NCBI RefSeq assembly: GCF_963668385.1
Contig: NZ_OY764327.1
Span: 5,960,724 to 6,024,723, forward strand
Length of the DNA: 64,000 nt
Source: an uncultured Carboxylicivirga sp.
GTDB lineage: Bacteria; Bacteroidota; Bacteroidia; Bacteroidales; Marinilabiliaceae
Direction: 5' to 3'
Part shown: in pieces, positions 55,903 through 64,000 of the stretch
Numbering within the stretch: position 1 is the stretch's first letter
Layout: each line of letters opens with the position of its first letter
The notes under the pieces: generated by a model
Seen by the model: only the letters and a program-made list of their open reading frames with translations
The model's database searches: none
Told to the model about the DNA's origin: nothing
Program-made: the position numbers and the translations under genes

Positions 55903-57564
55903 TTAGCTAGCCAAAACGCCATATGCCAACTCTTTAAAAACCTTATCGACCGACTTACTTTTACATACCGGAATTAAATGGTCGGGGAAATAACCATAAA
56001 AATCAAAAAAATGACGAACCGTTGTAGGCGAAGTAAAAACTACCCCGGTAAACTCATCCAAGTTATGACGAACGGTACTTTCGGGAACAATATTATCGTA
56101 CAAACACAATTCCTTAACCCGATTACCCAGCAGACGTAAACCTTCTGGTAAATTCTCTAATCGCTGTGTTGAACTTGGCAATACTATTCGCTCGCCTTTA
56201 ACACCTATCTCATCAAAAGCCTTCAGCACGGCTTCGGTAGTATATTTATCAGACACAGGGCACTCATTTATACCATACTCTTTTAGCTTTTGCGAACTTG
56301 CCGGTCCCACTGATGATATTTTTATCGAACTTAAATATCGGGCATCGTATCCCAGTTGATTCAAGGTTTTAAAAAACTCACTTACCGCAAACGGAGTAGC
56401 AAATACCAATCGATCAAATGAGTGTAAATTATTAATCAAATCAATCTGGCATTGAGTTGGCTCAACTGATCGAATGGCCAGCATTGGATTATGCACCACT
56501 CTTCCGCCTCCTTTATAATCGTTTACATTAGTGCCGGTGTACAGCCAATTTTGCCCCAATTTATTTACATCATCGGTAGCCGTGTGGCCTACAATTACCA
56601 CCGATGGAGCAGGCAAAACGTTTTCGGCCCTTTGTAATTGGCCTAAAGTATATCTTTTAATTTCTTTATCGGGCAACGACGCATTTCGAACCACAGCCAC
56701 CGGTACATTAGCCGGCCATTTTTCATTTATCAAACGTTGCGCCCACTTTTGCTGCTGCCCTGCTCCCATATAAAAAACCAAGGTGTCGGCTTTAGGCAAT
56801 TTATTATTGATAGCATCATGGCCCAATGCAAAAGCAACCGATGTACTCACCCCCCTACATGTTAGCGGAATAACACCATCGGCCGATGCTGCCAAAGCAG
56901 CGGTAACACCAGGAATTATTTCAGCTTCGACAAATCGCTTTTGCAAATACCGAAACTCTTCTCCACCACGTCCAAAAATCAATGGGTCGCCGCCTTTTAT
57001 ACGTACCACCGTTTTACCTCGCACTGCTGCTTTATACAACAGCTCATTAATATCGCCTTGCAAAGCACTATGTTTACCCTTGCGTTTGCCCACATATACT
57101 TTTTCGGCTTTAAACTGATCGAGGTAAGTATGATCAATTAAATCGTCGAAAAAAATACTGTCGGCCTGCTGAAGCAAGCGATGAGCTTTAAGCGTTAACA
57201 ACTCGGGATTACCTGGACCAAAGCCAGCTATATAAACTTTACCATAAAAACGTCGTTGATCAATCTTCCAAAAATCAAGCTGATTTTCTTTTAGCGAAAT
57301 AAGTACCAACGGATCATCATCGCCATTATTTAAGATGGCCTGAATTTTAAATTCATCCGGAAGCTTTGTGGCAATCTTATTCCACTTAACCAAAGCCAAA
57401 TCAACATCACCCATGCACAACATCATTAACTCTTCAGTTCCTAATTGTTTTTTAGGATTGGCATGATTCAACTGAATAACAGCGCTGTCAGGCAAAGCAA
57501 ATTCTATCTCCGACAGAATACTTTGCGAAACCGGCTCGTAACTTTTTAAGATGATTTCGTACAT
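55903..57564 (-). CDS. Uroporphyrinogen-III C-methyltransferase/synthase fusion with HemC-like N-domain
   Basis: 553 residues in three parts. Residues 1-100 resemble domain 1 of hydroxymethylbilane synthase (MGDVDLALVKWNKIATKLPDEFKIQAILNNGDDDPLVLI aligns with the HemC segment around VHSLKDLPT), but the key Lys/Asp/Arg residues are lost. Residues about 108-345 are a SUMT (CobA) methylase: VYIAGFGPGNPELLTLKA, VVRIKGGDPLIFGRGGEE, EIIPGVTAALAASA and PLTCRGVSTSVAF. Residues about 360-553 are a HemD-like uroporphyrinogen-III synthase. The enzyme would close and doubly methylate the tetrapyrrole to precorrin-2 for siroheme. It is the last gene of the sulfite reductase operon, 24 bp after the precorrin-2 dehydrogenase gene. 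Confidence 0.88.
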   Translation of the reverse strand: MYEIILKSYEPVSQSILSEIEFALPDSAVIQLNHANPKKQLGTEELMMLCMGDVDLALVKWNKIATKLPDEFKIQAILNNGDDDPLVLISLKENQLDFWKIDQRRFYGKVYIAGFGPGNPELLTLKAHRLLQQADSIFFDDLIDHTYLDQFKAEKVYVGKRKGKHSALQGDINELLYKAAVRGKTVVRIKGGDPLIFGRGGEEFRYLQKRFVEAEIIPGVTAALAASADGVIPLTCRGVSTSVAFALGHDAINNKLPKADTLVFYMGAGQQQKWAQRLINEKWPANVPVAVVRNASLPDKEIKRYTLGQLQRAENVLPAPSVVIVGHTATDDVNKLGQNWLYTGTNVNDYKGGGRVVHNPMLAIRSVEPTQCQIDLINNLHSFDRLVFATPFAVSEFFKTLNQLGYDARYLSSIKISSVGPASSQKLKEYGINECPVSDKYTTEAVLKAFDEIGVKGERIVLPSSTQRLENLPEGLRLLGNRVKELCLYDNIVPESTVRHNLDEFTGVVFTSPTTVRHFFDFYGYFPDHLIPVCKSKSVDKVFKELAYGVLAS

Positions 57565-57588
57565 GACTGATCGTTTTTGATGTTAATA

Positions 57589-58071
57589 TTAAAAGCGTAA
57601 TTCTTCTTTGGTCTTTACTTGGGGCAGTTGATTCCTATCGCCCAACTCCCTGATGGCATTTCGCCAGTTAATAGCGGCGTAAACATTTTCGCCATTAGAG
57701 CTAACAGCTACGGCCATTTGGTCTTTTTTATAGATAGCAGGCGAGATAAAATCGCAGTTTGAGGGCTTATCCACCACATTAACCAAACAACGATAATTGA
57801 GAGCATCGGCTCTTATCTGGCTGTTTAATTCATGATTATTAGTGGCTGCATACACCAACAAATGCCCTTGTAAATCACTTGGCTCGTATGCTTTTTCGAC
57901 AATTTGAATAAAACCTCTCTCTCTGATTTCATCCACCACCTCCAATGCAATTACTTTAATATTTTGGGTAAACTTTTCGAGCGATTCTATTTTATGAATG
58001 GCAACTTTACCTCCCCCTATAATCAAAATCGACTCTCGTTCTATATCTATTGAAACCGGTAAAAAATTCAT
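57589..58071 (-). CDS. Precorrin-2 dehydrogenase/sirohydrochlorin ferrochelatase (Met8p/CysG N-domain type)
   Basis: 160 residues. The NAD-binding motif is ILIIGGGKVAIHKIESL. Further family landmarks are LLVYAATNNHELNSQI, the NVVDKPSNCDFISPA segment with the catalytic-type Asp, and VAVSSNGENVYAAINWRNAI. It oxidises precorrin-2 to sirohydrochlorin and may insert iron to give siroheme. It is shorter than Met8p (about 200-270 residues) because the C-terminal helical domain is reduced, so ferrochelation may depend on another protein. It sits between the DUF2061 gene and the cobA-hemD gene. Confidence 0.9.
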   Translation of the reverse strand: MNFLPVSIDIERESILIIGGGKVAIHKIESLEKFTQNIKVIALEVVDEIRERGFIQIVEKAYEPSDLQGHLLVYAATNNHELNSQIRADALNYRCLVNVVDKPSNCDFISPAIYKKDQMAVAVSSNGENVYAAINWRNAIRELGDRNQLPQVKTKEELRF

Positions 58072-58096
58072 GACCTTTAGTGTTTTTAATGATTAC

Positions 58097-58327
58097 TTAT
58101 ATCTGATACTCCGGATCAGCTAACTTCTCTTTACCCAGCTTAATATTGTTCCATACCCTTTCGTGCAGATAATAAAGAAGTAGTTTGGTAAATACCTCGA
58201 CTCCACTGATAGATGCTGCCAAACCAACTTTACCAGTAATGAGGTACGAAACCAAAAATGTATCGATGGTTCCGGTAATTCGCCACGAAATAGTTTTGAT
58301 GATACTTCTGTATGGTTTTTCTTTCAT
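58097..58327 (-). CDS. DUF2061 small membrane protein
   Basis: 76 residues with the DUF2061 pattern: KTISWRITGTIDTFLVSYLITG, then AASISGVEVFTKLLLYYLHERVW. Two predicted transmembrane helices (about 16-35 and 36-56) are followed by a charged tail. DUF2061 domains recur in sulfate-assimilation operons and are sometimes fused to adenylylsulfate kinase, which fits its place 10 bp after cysI. Its molecular role is not known; a part in sulfite/sulfate handling is inferred from position only. Confidence 0.85.
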   Translation of the reverse strand: MKEKPYRSIIKTISWRITGTIDTFLVSYLITGKVGLAASISGVEVFTKLLLYYLHERVWNNIKLGKEKLADPEYQI

Positions 58328-58337
58328 CTTCCCCTTA

Positions 58338-60053
58338 TTACTTTATCACACTTACTTCTTTGGCTGGATTCACAATTGCTTTTCGAATAACAAAATCACC
58401 AAACTTCTCTGCCTCATTTCGTTCTTCGGAATATTGCTTTAACAAGGGCTCTAATAAACTCAGAATCTCTTCTTCGTTAACCATTTCTTTATAAAGCGTA
58501 TTTAAACGATTGCCCGAAAAACCAGCACCTAAGTATAAATTATACCTTCCGGGAGCACGTCCAACTAAACCTATCTCACCTAAAAAGGGACGACCACACC
58601 CGTTAGGACAACCGGTCATTCTGATTAGTATATCATCATTAGTAAGTTGATATTTTTCGAGAATAACATCCAGTTTATCAATTAACGACGGCAGATATCG
58701 TTCAGCTTCGGCGAAAGCCATGGTACAGGTATTTAAGGCCACACAAGCCAATGCATGCTTGCGCAATCCGGTAAACTTTGCTCCATCACCAATGCTATAT
58801 TCATCCAATACACTTTGCACCTTCGCTTTATTTTTATCATCGATATTACCCAATACCAAACCTTGGTTACCGGTTAATCGGAAATCACACACATTTAATT
58901 CTGCAACTTTTCGCAGCCCCTCTTTAAGCTTGTACTTTTCGGTATCTTTAACTCGTCCGTGTTCAACATACAAGCCTAAAAACCATTTACCCGAGGCGGC
59001 CTTCTTCCATCCAAAAACATCACCATTACCTTTAAATTCATAAGGTCTTGAATCTTCTAATTGGTAGCCCAATCGTTGATGTAATATCTGAGTAAAATTA
59101 TCTATCCCTAATCGGTCGATGGTATATTTTAATCGCGCCAGCTTGCGATTCGATCGATTACCATAATCGCGTTGCACCTTCACAATTTCTTCAATTACTT
59201 CCAATGCTTTTTCTTTAGGAATATAACCAATCACATCGGCCAGGCGAGCATAAGTTTCGCTCATTCCATATGTTTTACCCATTCCTCCACCTACAGCAAC
59301 ATTGTATCCCAATAGCTGATCGTTTTCAACAATGGCGATCAAACCAATATCATTGGCAAAAACATCGGTATCGTTATAAGGAGGAACCGCGATGGCAATT
59401 TTAAATTTACGAGGTAAATAGGTCTTTCCTAAAATCGGCTCTTCATCAACCAGCCCTTCGGTCAATAGTTTTTTATTCAACCATATTTCGTGATATGCAG
59501 TTGTTTTAGGTAGCAGATGATCGCTTATTGTTTGCGCAAAGTCTGCCAACTCACCCACCACCGGCGATAAACCTTCGTTAGAAGTACTCATCACGTTACG
59601 ATTTACATCACCACAAGCTGCAATACTATCGAGCAACGAGTCGTTAATACCTTTCATTGTGGTTCTAAGATTTCGCTTGATAATACCGTGCAACTGAAAA
59701 GCCTGGCGCGTGGTTAGTTTCATGGTTGAATTACCATATTTAACTGATAATTCGTCCATAGCAACCCACTGAGATGCCGTTGAAACACCAGCTGGAACAC
59801 GGGCTCTAATCATAAAGCTATACAAAGGTTCGAGCTTTTGCCCTTTTCGTTCATCGTCTAAATCGCGATCGGTTTGCTGATAGCTCCCATGAAACTTAAT
59901 AAGCTGAGTATCGTCTGCTGCAATGGCCCCGGTGATTTGATCATCCAGACTTTCAACAAGGCTTCCTCTTAAAAAATTGCTCTTTGTTTTTATTATTTCC
60001 ACCTCAGATGGCTTCCATTCCTGAGGTTGTGGTAAATCTTTCAATTTAGTCAT
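58338..60053 (-). CDS. cysI: Sulfite reductase hemoprotein (beta) subunit
   Basis: 571 residues, normal for CysI. Tandem ferredoxin-like/4Fe-4S repeats. The siroheme-Fe4S4 cysteines appear as CVALNTC and GCPNGC (around residues 433-485), followed by RPFLGEIGLVGRAPGRYNLYLG. The N-terminal half has RARVPAGVSTASQWVAMDELS, TTRQAFQLHGIIKRNL and GDVNRNVMST. It reduces sulfite to sulfide by six electrons, with the flavoprotein encoded 27 bp upstream. The operon also carries siroheme biosynthesis genes, so the cofactor and enzyme are made together. Confidence 0.96.
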   Translation of the reverse strand: MTKLKDLPQPQEWKPSEVEIIKTKSNFLRGSLVESLDDQITGAIAADDTQLIKFHGSYQQTDRDLDDERKGQKLEPLYSFMIRARVPAGVSTASQWVAMDELSVKYGNSTMKLTTRQAFQLHGIIKRNLRTTMKGINDSLLDSIAACGDVNRNVMSTSNEGLSPVVGELADFAQTISDHLLPKTTAYHEIWLNKKLLTEGLVDEEPILGKTYLPRKFKIAIAVPPYNDTDVFANDIGLIAIVENDQLLGYNVAVGGGMGKTYGMSETYARLADVIGYIPKEKALEVIEEIVKVQRDYGNRSNRKLARLKYTIDRLGIDNFTQILHQRLGYQLEDSRPYEFKGNGDVFGWKKAASGKWFLGLYVEHGRVKDTEKYKLKEGLRKVAELNVCDFRLTGNQGLVLGNIDDKNKAKVQSVLDEYSIGDGAKFTGLRKHALACVALNTCTMAFAEAERYLPSLIDKLDVILEKYQLTNDDILIRMTGCPNGCGRPFLGEIGLVGRAPGRYNLYLGAGFSGNRLNTLYKEMVNEEEILSLLEPLLKQYSEERNEAEKFGDFVIRKAIVNPAKEVSVIK

Positions 60054-60080
60054 GATAATAGGTTTACTGCTTTACTACAA

Positions 60081-61856
60081 TTAATACACATCTTCCTGAT
60101 AACGCTTTAACTTTCGAAGTTCAAGCAGTTTTTTCTCAGCCTCTGTTTCACTAATATTTCCCTGCTTACTAAGTATTTCAACAAAAGCAGCACGCACATC
60201 CTTGGCCATATAATCTTTATCGCCACATACATATATATAAGCTCCTTGTTCAAGCCAATTATAAACTTCCTGAGCCTTTTCCAATAATCGATGCTGCACA
60301 TAAACCTTCTCTTGCTGATCGCGCGAGAAAGCAACATCAATATTATTCAACACTCCATTCGAACGATATTTCAACCATTCAGCCTGATATAAAAAGTCAG
60401 TTTCGAAATGCTGATCTCCAAAAATCAACCAGTTCTTTCCCGAAGCTTCCTTTTCTGCTCTTTCCTGAATAAATGAGCGGAAAGGTGCCACACCCGTTCC
60501 GGGTCCTATCATAATAATTGGCTTATCATTTTCTGGTAATTTGAATCCTTCGTTCCGTTTAACTCTTACACCAACTTTGTCTTCAACAACCGCACGATCG
60601 GCCAAAAACACAGAACAAGCTCCTTCGTGAAGGCGATTGTTTTTTTCGTAACGAACAGCACCAACCGTTAAGTGAACTTCCTCACCAACCTCGGTCTGCG
60701 ACGACGACACCGAATAAGCTCGAGGAACCAACGGTCGTAATGCATCTACCAACTGCTGCGCATTAAGATTAAAAGCAAAATCGAATAACACATCCAGTAA
60801 ATCATGGCCATCGAGGTACGAATCCAACTCATCAATACTATCAAGCAAAGTATTAAGATCTGATTCCGTTACGTAAGCCGACAGCTTCTTAATAACCGGA
60901 AGCGTAACCACAGTAATTTCACGATGATATTGCAAGGCATCTTTCAATCTTAACTCATCACCCTTAACCTTCACCACTTCATCAGGAGCTAATTTTAATT
61001 TTGAAATAATCTGATCAACCAACTTTTCATCATTTATTGCATAAACCTCCAGTGCATCACCTGGCTCGTATTGCAAACCCGAGTCTTCGAGCGACAACTC
61101 TACATGGTAAGTTTCTTTTGCGGAACCTCTGCCATTTAGTAATACCTTCTCCAATACTTCGGCCTGATAAATTTCAGTTCCGGGTATCGGTTTAGTAACT
61201 ATTGGCTTACTTTTAGCTGTAACAGTGGATGTTGAACTACCAAAAATCCTTACCACATTGGCAGCCACACCATCCAATTGATCTTCAAAATCAACATCTA
61301 ACAAAACAGCTTCGGTCAGTGCTTTGGCGCCTCGTTTTACCAATCGCTCATGAAAATCAATTCCGGTTTGACAAAACTTTTTATAACTGCTATCTCCTAA
61401 TGCAACCACCGCAAAATTAACTCCGGATAAATCACCGGCTCTTTTAGTATCCAGTAAACGATGTAATTCTTCTGCAGCCGCAGGTGGCTCACCTTCTCCT
61501 TGAGTTGAGACCACCACCAATACATTCTTTTCATCTTTTAAAGCCTTTACTTTATAATCAGCCATATCAAATACTTCTGCCTTTACTCCATTTGCTTTTG
61601 CATTATCAGCAATATAAGAAGCGACTATATTTGAATTTCCGGAATGTGATCCGACTAAAACACTAAGGGTTGCTTCTGCAACTGGCTCCTCATGCACAGT
61701 TTGATCAGAACTATTATTTGATTCGTTTTGCAGGCCCAGACCCGATAAATAACCTCCCAACCATAACAGTTGGTCTTTTGACAAACCTTTAATTAATTCA
61801 TCAGCCTTGCCCAATAATTCTAATGGCAGAACTGCGCTATCTGTTGACTTTGACAT
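60081..61856 (-). CDS. cysJ: Sulfite reductase flavoprotein (alpha) subunit
   Basis: 591 residues. An N-terminal helical linker (about 1-60), an FMN flavodoxin domain (about 65-205: VLVGSHSGNSNIVAS, STQGEGEPPAAAEELH, ALGDSSYKKFCQTG), an FAD-binding domain with inserted helical connection (about 220-430, RAYSVSSSQTEV), and an NADPH domain (about 440-591: IMIGPGTGVAPFRSFIQ, YVCGDKDYMAKDV). It passes electrons from NADPH to CysI. It is the first gene of the cysJI operon. Its 5' side is occupied by a 267-bp inverted-repeat element 60 bp before the start codon, which may have displaced or replaced the original promoter. Confidence 0.95.
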   Translation of the reverse strand: MSKSTDSAVLPLELLGKADELIKGLSKDQLLWLGGYLSGLGLQNESNNSSDQTVHEEPVAEATLSVLVGSHSGNSNIVASYIADNAKANGVKAEVFDMADYKVKALKDEKNVLVVVSTQGEGEPPAAAEELHRLLDTKRAGDLSGVNFAVVALGDSSYKKFCQTGIDFHERLVKRGAKALTEAVLLDVDFEDQLDGVAANVVRIFGSSTSTVTAKSKPIVTKPIPGTEIYQAEVLEKVLLNGRGSAKETYHVELSLEDSGLQYEPGDALEVYAINDEKLVDQIISKLKLAPDEVVKVKGDELRLKDALQYHREITVVTLPVIKKLSAYVTESDLNTLLDSIDELDSYLDGHDLLDVLFDFAFNLNAQQLVDALRPLVPRAYSVSSSQTEVGEEVHLTVGAVRYEKNNRLHEGACSVFLADRAVVEDKVGVRVKRNEGFKLPENDKPIIMIGPGTGVAPFRSFIQERAEKEASGKNWLIFGDQHFETDFLYQAEWLKYRSNGVLNNIDVAFSRDQQEKVYVQHRLLEKAQEVYNWLEQGAYIYVCGDKDYMAKDVRAAFVEILSKQGNISETEAEKKLLELRKLKRYQEDVY

Positions 61857-62366
61857 TTACTTCAGTTTAGATAATACGATCCCATGACGATGACTCGTCG
61901 ATTAAAAAAAACTAACAACCTGAGTTCGACGTAAAATTTTGAACTCAAAACGCTTACAAATAGTTAGTTTCAAGTGTATATTGACGAAAGAATAGCGGGC
62001 TATTTTGAGTCGATTGCACGAAGAAAATTGCTGTTTGTAAGTGGAAATTAGCAAGCTTTGAATAAATAACTGATTAACTGCTTCAAATTTCATCGCAACA
62101 GTTCACTATTACTCTTAAATTATTCATTGTAAATCAGTTCTTTATTTCAATCTGAGTTTTAAAATTTAAATCGAACTCAGGTTAATAATAAGAAACTGCA
62201 AACCTATTTGTTTGCCTAGGAAAGAAGAGCCCATCAGGGCATTCGTTTATCGAGATGAAAGATAACCTGTAAAGGAAGGATCATGACTGGACTTTTATCG
62301 TTAATGTTTTGCAAAACCAAAGGGTACCTAAAAGTGGTTAACAATACCCTTTGATTACTATTTTTA
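61857..62366. other. Intergenic region between cysK and cysJ
   Basis: The 510-bp gap contains the 267-bp inverted-repeat element (61917-62183, listed separately). Between it and cysK (62184-62366) are small hairpins (GCCC/GGGC near 62230-62246; CAAACC/GGTTTG-like pairing near 62198-62213), which may belong to the cysK 3' end. No riboswitch is recognisable and no gene is supported; an open frame within the element is not convincing. Confidence 0.5.
61917..62183. mobile_element. Candidate non-autonomous (MITE-like) element
   Basis: The ends are inverted copies: AACCTGAGTTCGA at 61917-61929 and TCGAACTCAGGTT at 62171-62183 are perfect, and the similarity continues to about 31 bp with 5 mismatches. 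Each end also contains an internal palindrome (TGAGTT...AACTCA). The 267-bp length, the absence of a transposase and the long inverted ends fit a MITE-like element or the remnant of an insertion sequence. No clear target-site duplication is seen. Confidence 0.5.
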
Positions 62367-63290
62367 TTAATCAATATTAAAAGTGCTTAAATAACGCTCG
62401 CCAGTATCAGGTAAAATAACAACAATCCTTTTTCCTTTATTCTCTGGTCGTTTCGCCACTTCAATAGCTGCCCACAAAGCTGCTCCCGAAGAATATCCAC
62501 ACAAAATACCATCTGAAACAGCCGCTTTATGAGCGGTTTCAACAGCATCTTCGTTTGATACTCTTACAACTTCATCGTATACTTCTGTATTAAGAACACC
62601 TGGTACAAATCCAGCTCCAATACCTTGAATTTTATGCGGACCAGGGTTTCCTCCTGACAGTACCGGAGAAGATTCAGGCTCAACAGCAACCACTTTTACA
62701 TCCGGATTTTTTTGCTTCAACACTTCACCTACACCTGTAATAGTACCACCCGTACCAATACCAGCTACAAAAATATCAACTTTACCATCGGTATCGTTCC
62801 AAATTTCCAAAGCGGTTGTATTACGATGAATCTCCGGATTCGCAGCATTATTGAACTGCTGTGGAATAAATGCTTTTGGTAATTCGGATGCCAATTCACT
62901 GGCTTTTTCAATAGCACCTTTCATTCCTTTATCAGCAGGAGTCAGTACTAATTCAGCACCAAACTTTTTCAATAGCTTTCTGCGCTCAATACTCATACTT
63001 TCCGGCATAGTTAAAATCAAACGGTAACCTTTAACTGCTGCTACAAAAGCTAAACCTACCCCTGTATTACCACTAGTTGGTTCAACCAATACTGTATCTT
63101 TATCAATCTTACCACTTTTTTCGGCATCGGTAATCATTGCAAATGCAATACGGTCTTTTACCGAACTGGCAGGGTTAAAAAACTCAAGTTTGGCCACTAC
63201 TTCGGCAGCTGCTCCTTCTGCCAACTTATTTACTTTTACTAATGGTGTATTACCAATTAATGCGGTAACGTTTTCTGCTATTTTACTCAT
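62367..63290 (-). CDS. cysK: Cysteine synthase A (O-acetylserine sulfhydrylase)
   Basis: 307 residues. The PLP lysine is Lys45 in NPASSVKDR. The substrate loop [13 protein letters not shown], the phosphate-binding [15 protein letters not shown], and [11 protein letters not shown] are all conserved. It converts O-acetylserine and sulfide to cysteine, taking the sulfide made by CysJI. It lies 28 bp after the Rrf2 regulator gene and is presumably co-transcribed with it. Cysteine synthase is a known partner of the CymR-type regulator in Bacillus. Confidence 0.96.
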   Translation of the reverse strand: MSKIAENVTALIGNTPLVKVNKLAEGAAAEVVAKLEFFNPASSVKDRIAFAMITDAEKSGKIDKDTVLVEPTSGNTGVGLAFVAAVKGYRLILTMPESMSIERRKLLKKFGAELVLTPADKGMKGAIEKASELASELPKAFIPQQFNNAANPEIHRNTTALEIWNDTDGKVDIFVAGIGTGGTITGVGEVLKQKNPDVKVVAVEPESSPVLSGGNPGPHKIQGIGAGFVPGVLNTEVYDEVVRVSNEDAVETAHKAAVSDGILCGYSSGAALWAAIEVAKRPENKGKRIVVILPDTGERYLSTFNID

Positions 63291-63318
63291 TATTTTAATG
63301 TTTTATGGTTATCAATAC

Positions 63319-63738
63319 TTAAATATAATACATGATGTGATCGTTTTCTTCGGTGTAATGAGCCTTTAACTTATCCAAAGTATACGACCTTAACACCTCA
63401 TCATAATCACTTTTTACTTCTTGCAAGAACAAGCCTGCTGCTTTGTTTGCATTATTTCCTTCTGATTCTATAGGTTTTTCCATTTTGTCATCCAACACAC
63501 TTACCAAATCATACAGGTTAATATTCTTCAAAGGCTTTGCTAAAAAATAACCTCCTCCTGCACCTCTCTTCACATCAACAATACCTTTTTTACGAAGAAT
63601 AACAGCAATAGCCTCAAGAAATTTCAATGGTAAATCCTCATTCTCTGCAATTTCAGCCACACCTCTTAAACTCCCCTCAGGAAGAATTGCCAAAGCCAAA
63701 ATAAATCTTAATCCATAATATACCTTCTTTGGAAACAT
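63319..63738 (-). CDS. Rrf2-family regulator (CymR-like)
   Basis: 139 residues. The winged-helix domain (about 1-80) has the Rrf2 pattern KKVYYGLRFILALA, GVAEIAENEDLPLKFLEAI, VILRKKGIVDVKRGAGGGYFLAKP. The C-terminal dimerisation helix follows. There is no cysteine at all, so unlike IscR or NsrR it cannot bind an Fe-S cluster. That feature and the adjacent cysK resemble CymR, which controls cysteine metabolism in a complex with CysK. Targets probably include cysK and perhaps cysJI. Signal sensed is inferred. Confidence 0.9.
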   Translation of the reverse strand: MFPKKVYYGLRFILALAILPEGSLRGVAEIAENEDLPLKFLEAIAVILRKKGIVDVKRGAGGGYFLAKPLKNINLYDLVSVLDDKMEKPIESEGNNANKAAGLFLQEVKSDYDEVLRSYTLDKLKAHYTEENDHIMYYI

Positions 63739-64000
63739 ATCCTATTCATTTACTATTTTCATAGGCAAATATGATTCAATGATTTATATTGTGCAAATAC
63801 CGAAGACCTACTTTATCATACTTATTTAGTATTATTTATTTATAAATAAATGTATATCAATACAATAACCAACAATAGTAGATTGTAATTTTATTCATAC
63901 TTTTTGAGTATGTTTTTAGTTATTTATCCTATTATTTAAGTATTTTAATTCTAAAAAGCTTCACGAATAGTAAAAAACAAGCCTTTTTCATTATGATTTG
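63739..64000. other. Region upstream of the Rrf2-cysK operon
   Basis: 262 bp, very AT-rich, running to the window edge. It holds two palindromes that could be regulator sites: CATAC-N6-GTATG-type (ATTCATACTTTTTGAGTATG, 63893-63912) and ATTTATTTATAAATAAAT near 63834-63851. Neither is a recognised operator. No gene is seen. Confidence 0.35.

Noticed and set aside
61902-62093. Minus-strand frame of 63 codons within the inverted-repeat element
   Set aside because: No recognisable domain and composition unlike neighbours; it is part of the presumed non-autonomous element.
62184-62366. SAM or other sulfur-related riboswitch between cysK and cysJ
   Set aside because: Small hairpins are present but no conserved aptamer core was recognised.
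63893-63912. Palindrome with CATAC / GTATG arms near the right edge as a defined Rrf2 operator
   Set aside because: It lies about 155 bp upstream of the regulator gene and has no second copy in the window to support it.

Overview
The window is a chromosomal segment of a member of the Bacteroidota. Evidence: a SusC/SusD/SusE cluster, a type III glutamine synthetase, a type IX secretion C-terminal domain, promoters of the TTTG-N18..20-TAnnTTTG type, AT-rich spacers and few Shine-Dalgarno sites. The style fits a free-living, probably marine, Bacteroidales/Marinilabiliales-like organism, but the genus cannot be fixed from sequence alone. No phage, CRISPR array, rRNA or intact transposase gene was seen.

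Layout. 1-3.6 kb: start of gcvP, an MBL hydrolase, pcm and a polyprenyl-phosphate sugar transferase. 3.7-23.5 kb: an alpha-glucan (starch/maltodextrin) utilisation locus. On the minus strand are susC-susD-susE and two GH13 enzymes. On the plus strand are a LacI-type regulator, an MFS sugar transporter, beta-phosphoglucomutase, a GH65 maltose phosphorylase and a third GH13 protein that has lost most catalytic residues. A GCAATCGTTTGC palindrome sits three times, plus one near-match, on both sides of the lacI gene and probably ties both arms to one regulator. Likely flow: secreted and periplasmic amylases and SusCDE supply maltose, the MFS protein imports it, GH65 phosphorolyses it, and PgmB makes glucose 6-phosphate.

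23.7-32.1 kb: housekeeping genes (elbB, glnN, an M20 dipeptidase, a YebC/PmpR regulator, a small RHH-like protein, flavodoxin, an O-methyltransferase, an M16 peptidase). 32.2-32.7 kb: three identical tRNA-Phe genes. 32.8-39.0 kb: a DUF4956 membrane protein and a tandemly duplicated module of coiled-coil lipoprotein plus outer-membrane barrel. 39.4-44.0 kb: a four-gene late cobalamin operon (cobQ-cobD-cbiB-cobT). 44.1-51.3 kb: a DUF3667 protein, a GH43 lipoprotein, a CPA-type antiporter, D-lactate dehydrogenase and an unrecognised 691-residue exported protein.

51.3-52.8 kb: divergent oxyR and dps around a 46-bp dyad that overlaps the dps promoter. 53.1-55.7 kb: a TonB-dependent receptor. 55.9-63.7 kb: a minus-strand sulfur block with a cysteine-free Rrf2 regulator and cysK, then cysJ, cysI, a DUF2061 protein, a Met8p-like protein and a fused SUMT/uroporphyrinogen-III synthase with a degenerate HemC-like N-terminus. 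Siroheme synthesis is thus coupled to assimilatory sulfite reduction.

The least explained items are a four-unit 22-bp palindrome array at 55752-55839, a 267-bp element with long inverted ends at 61917-62183, the GH13 pseudoenzyme, the duplicated coiled-coil/barrel modules and the HemC-like domain.
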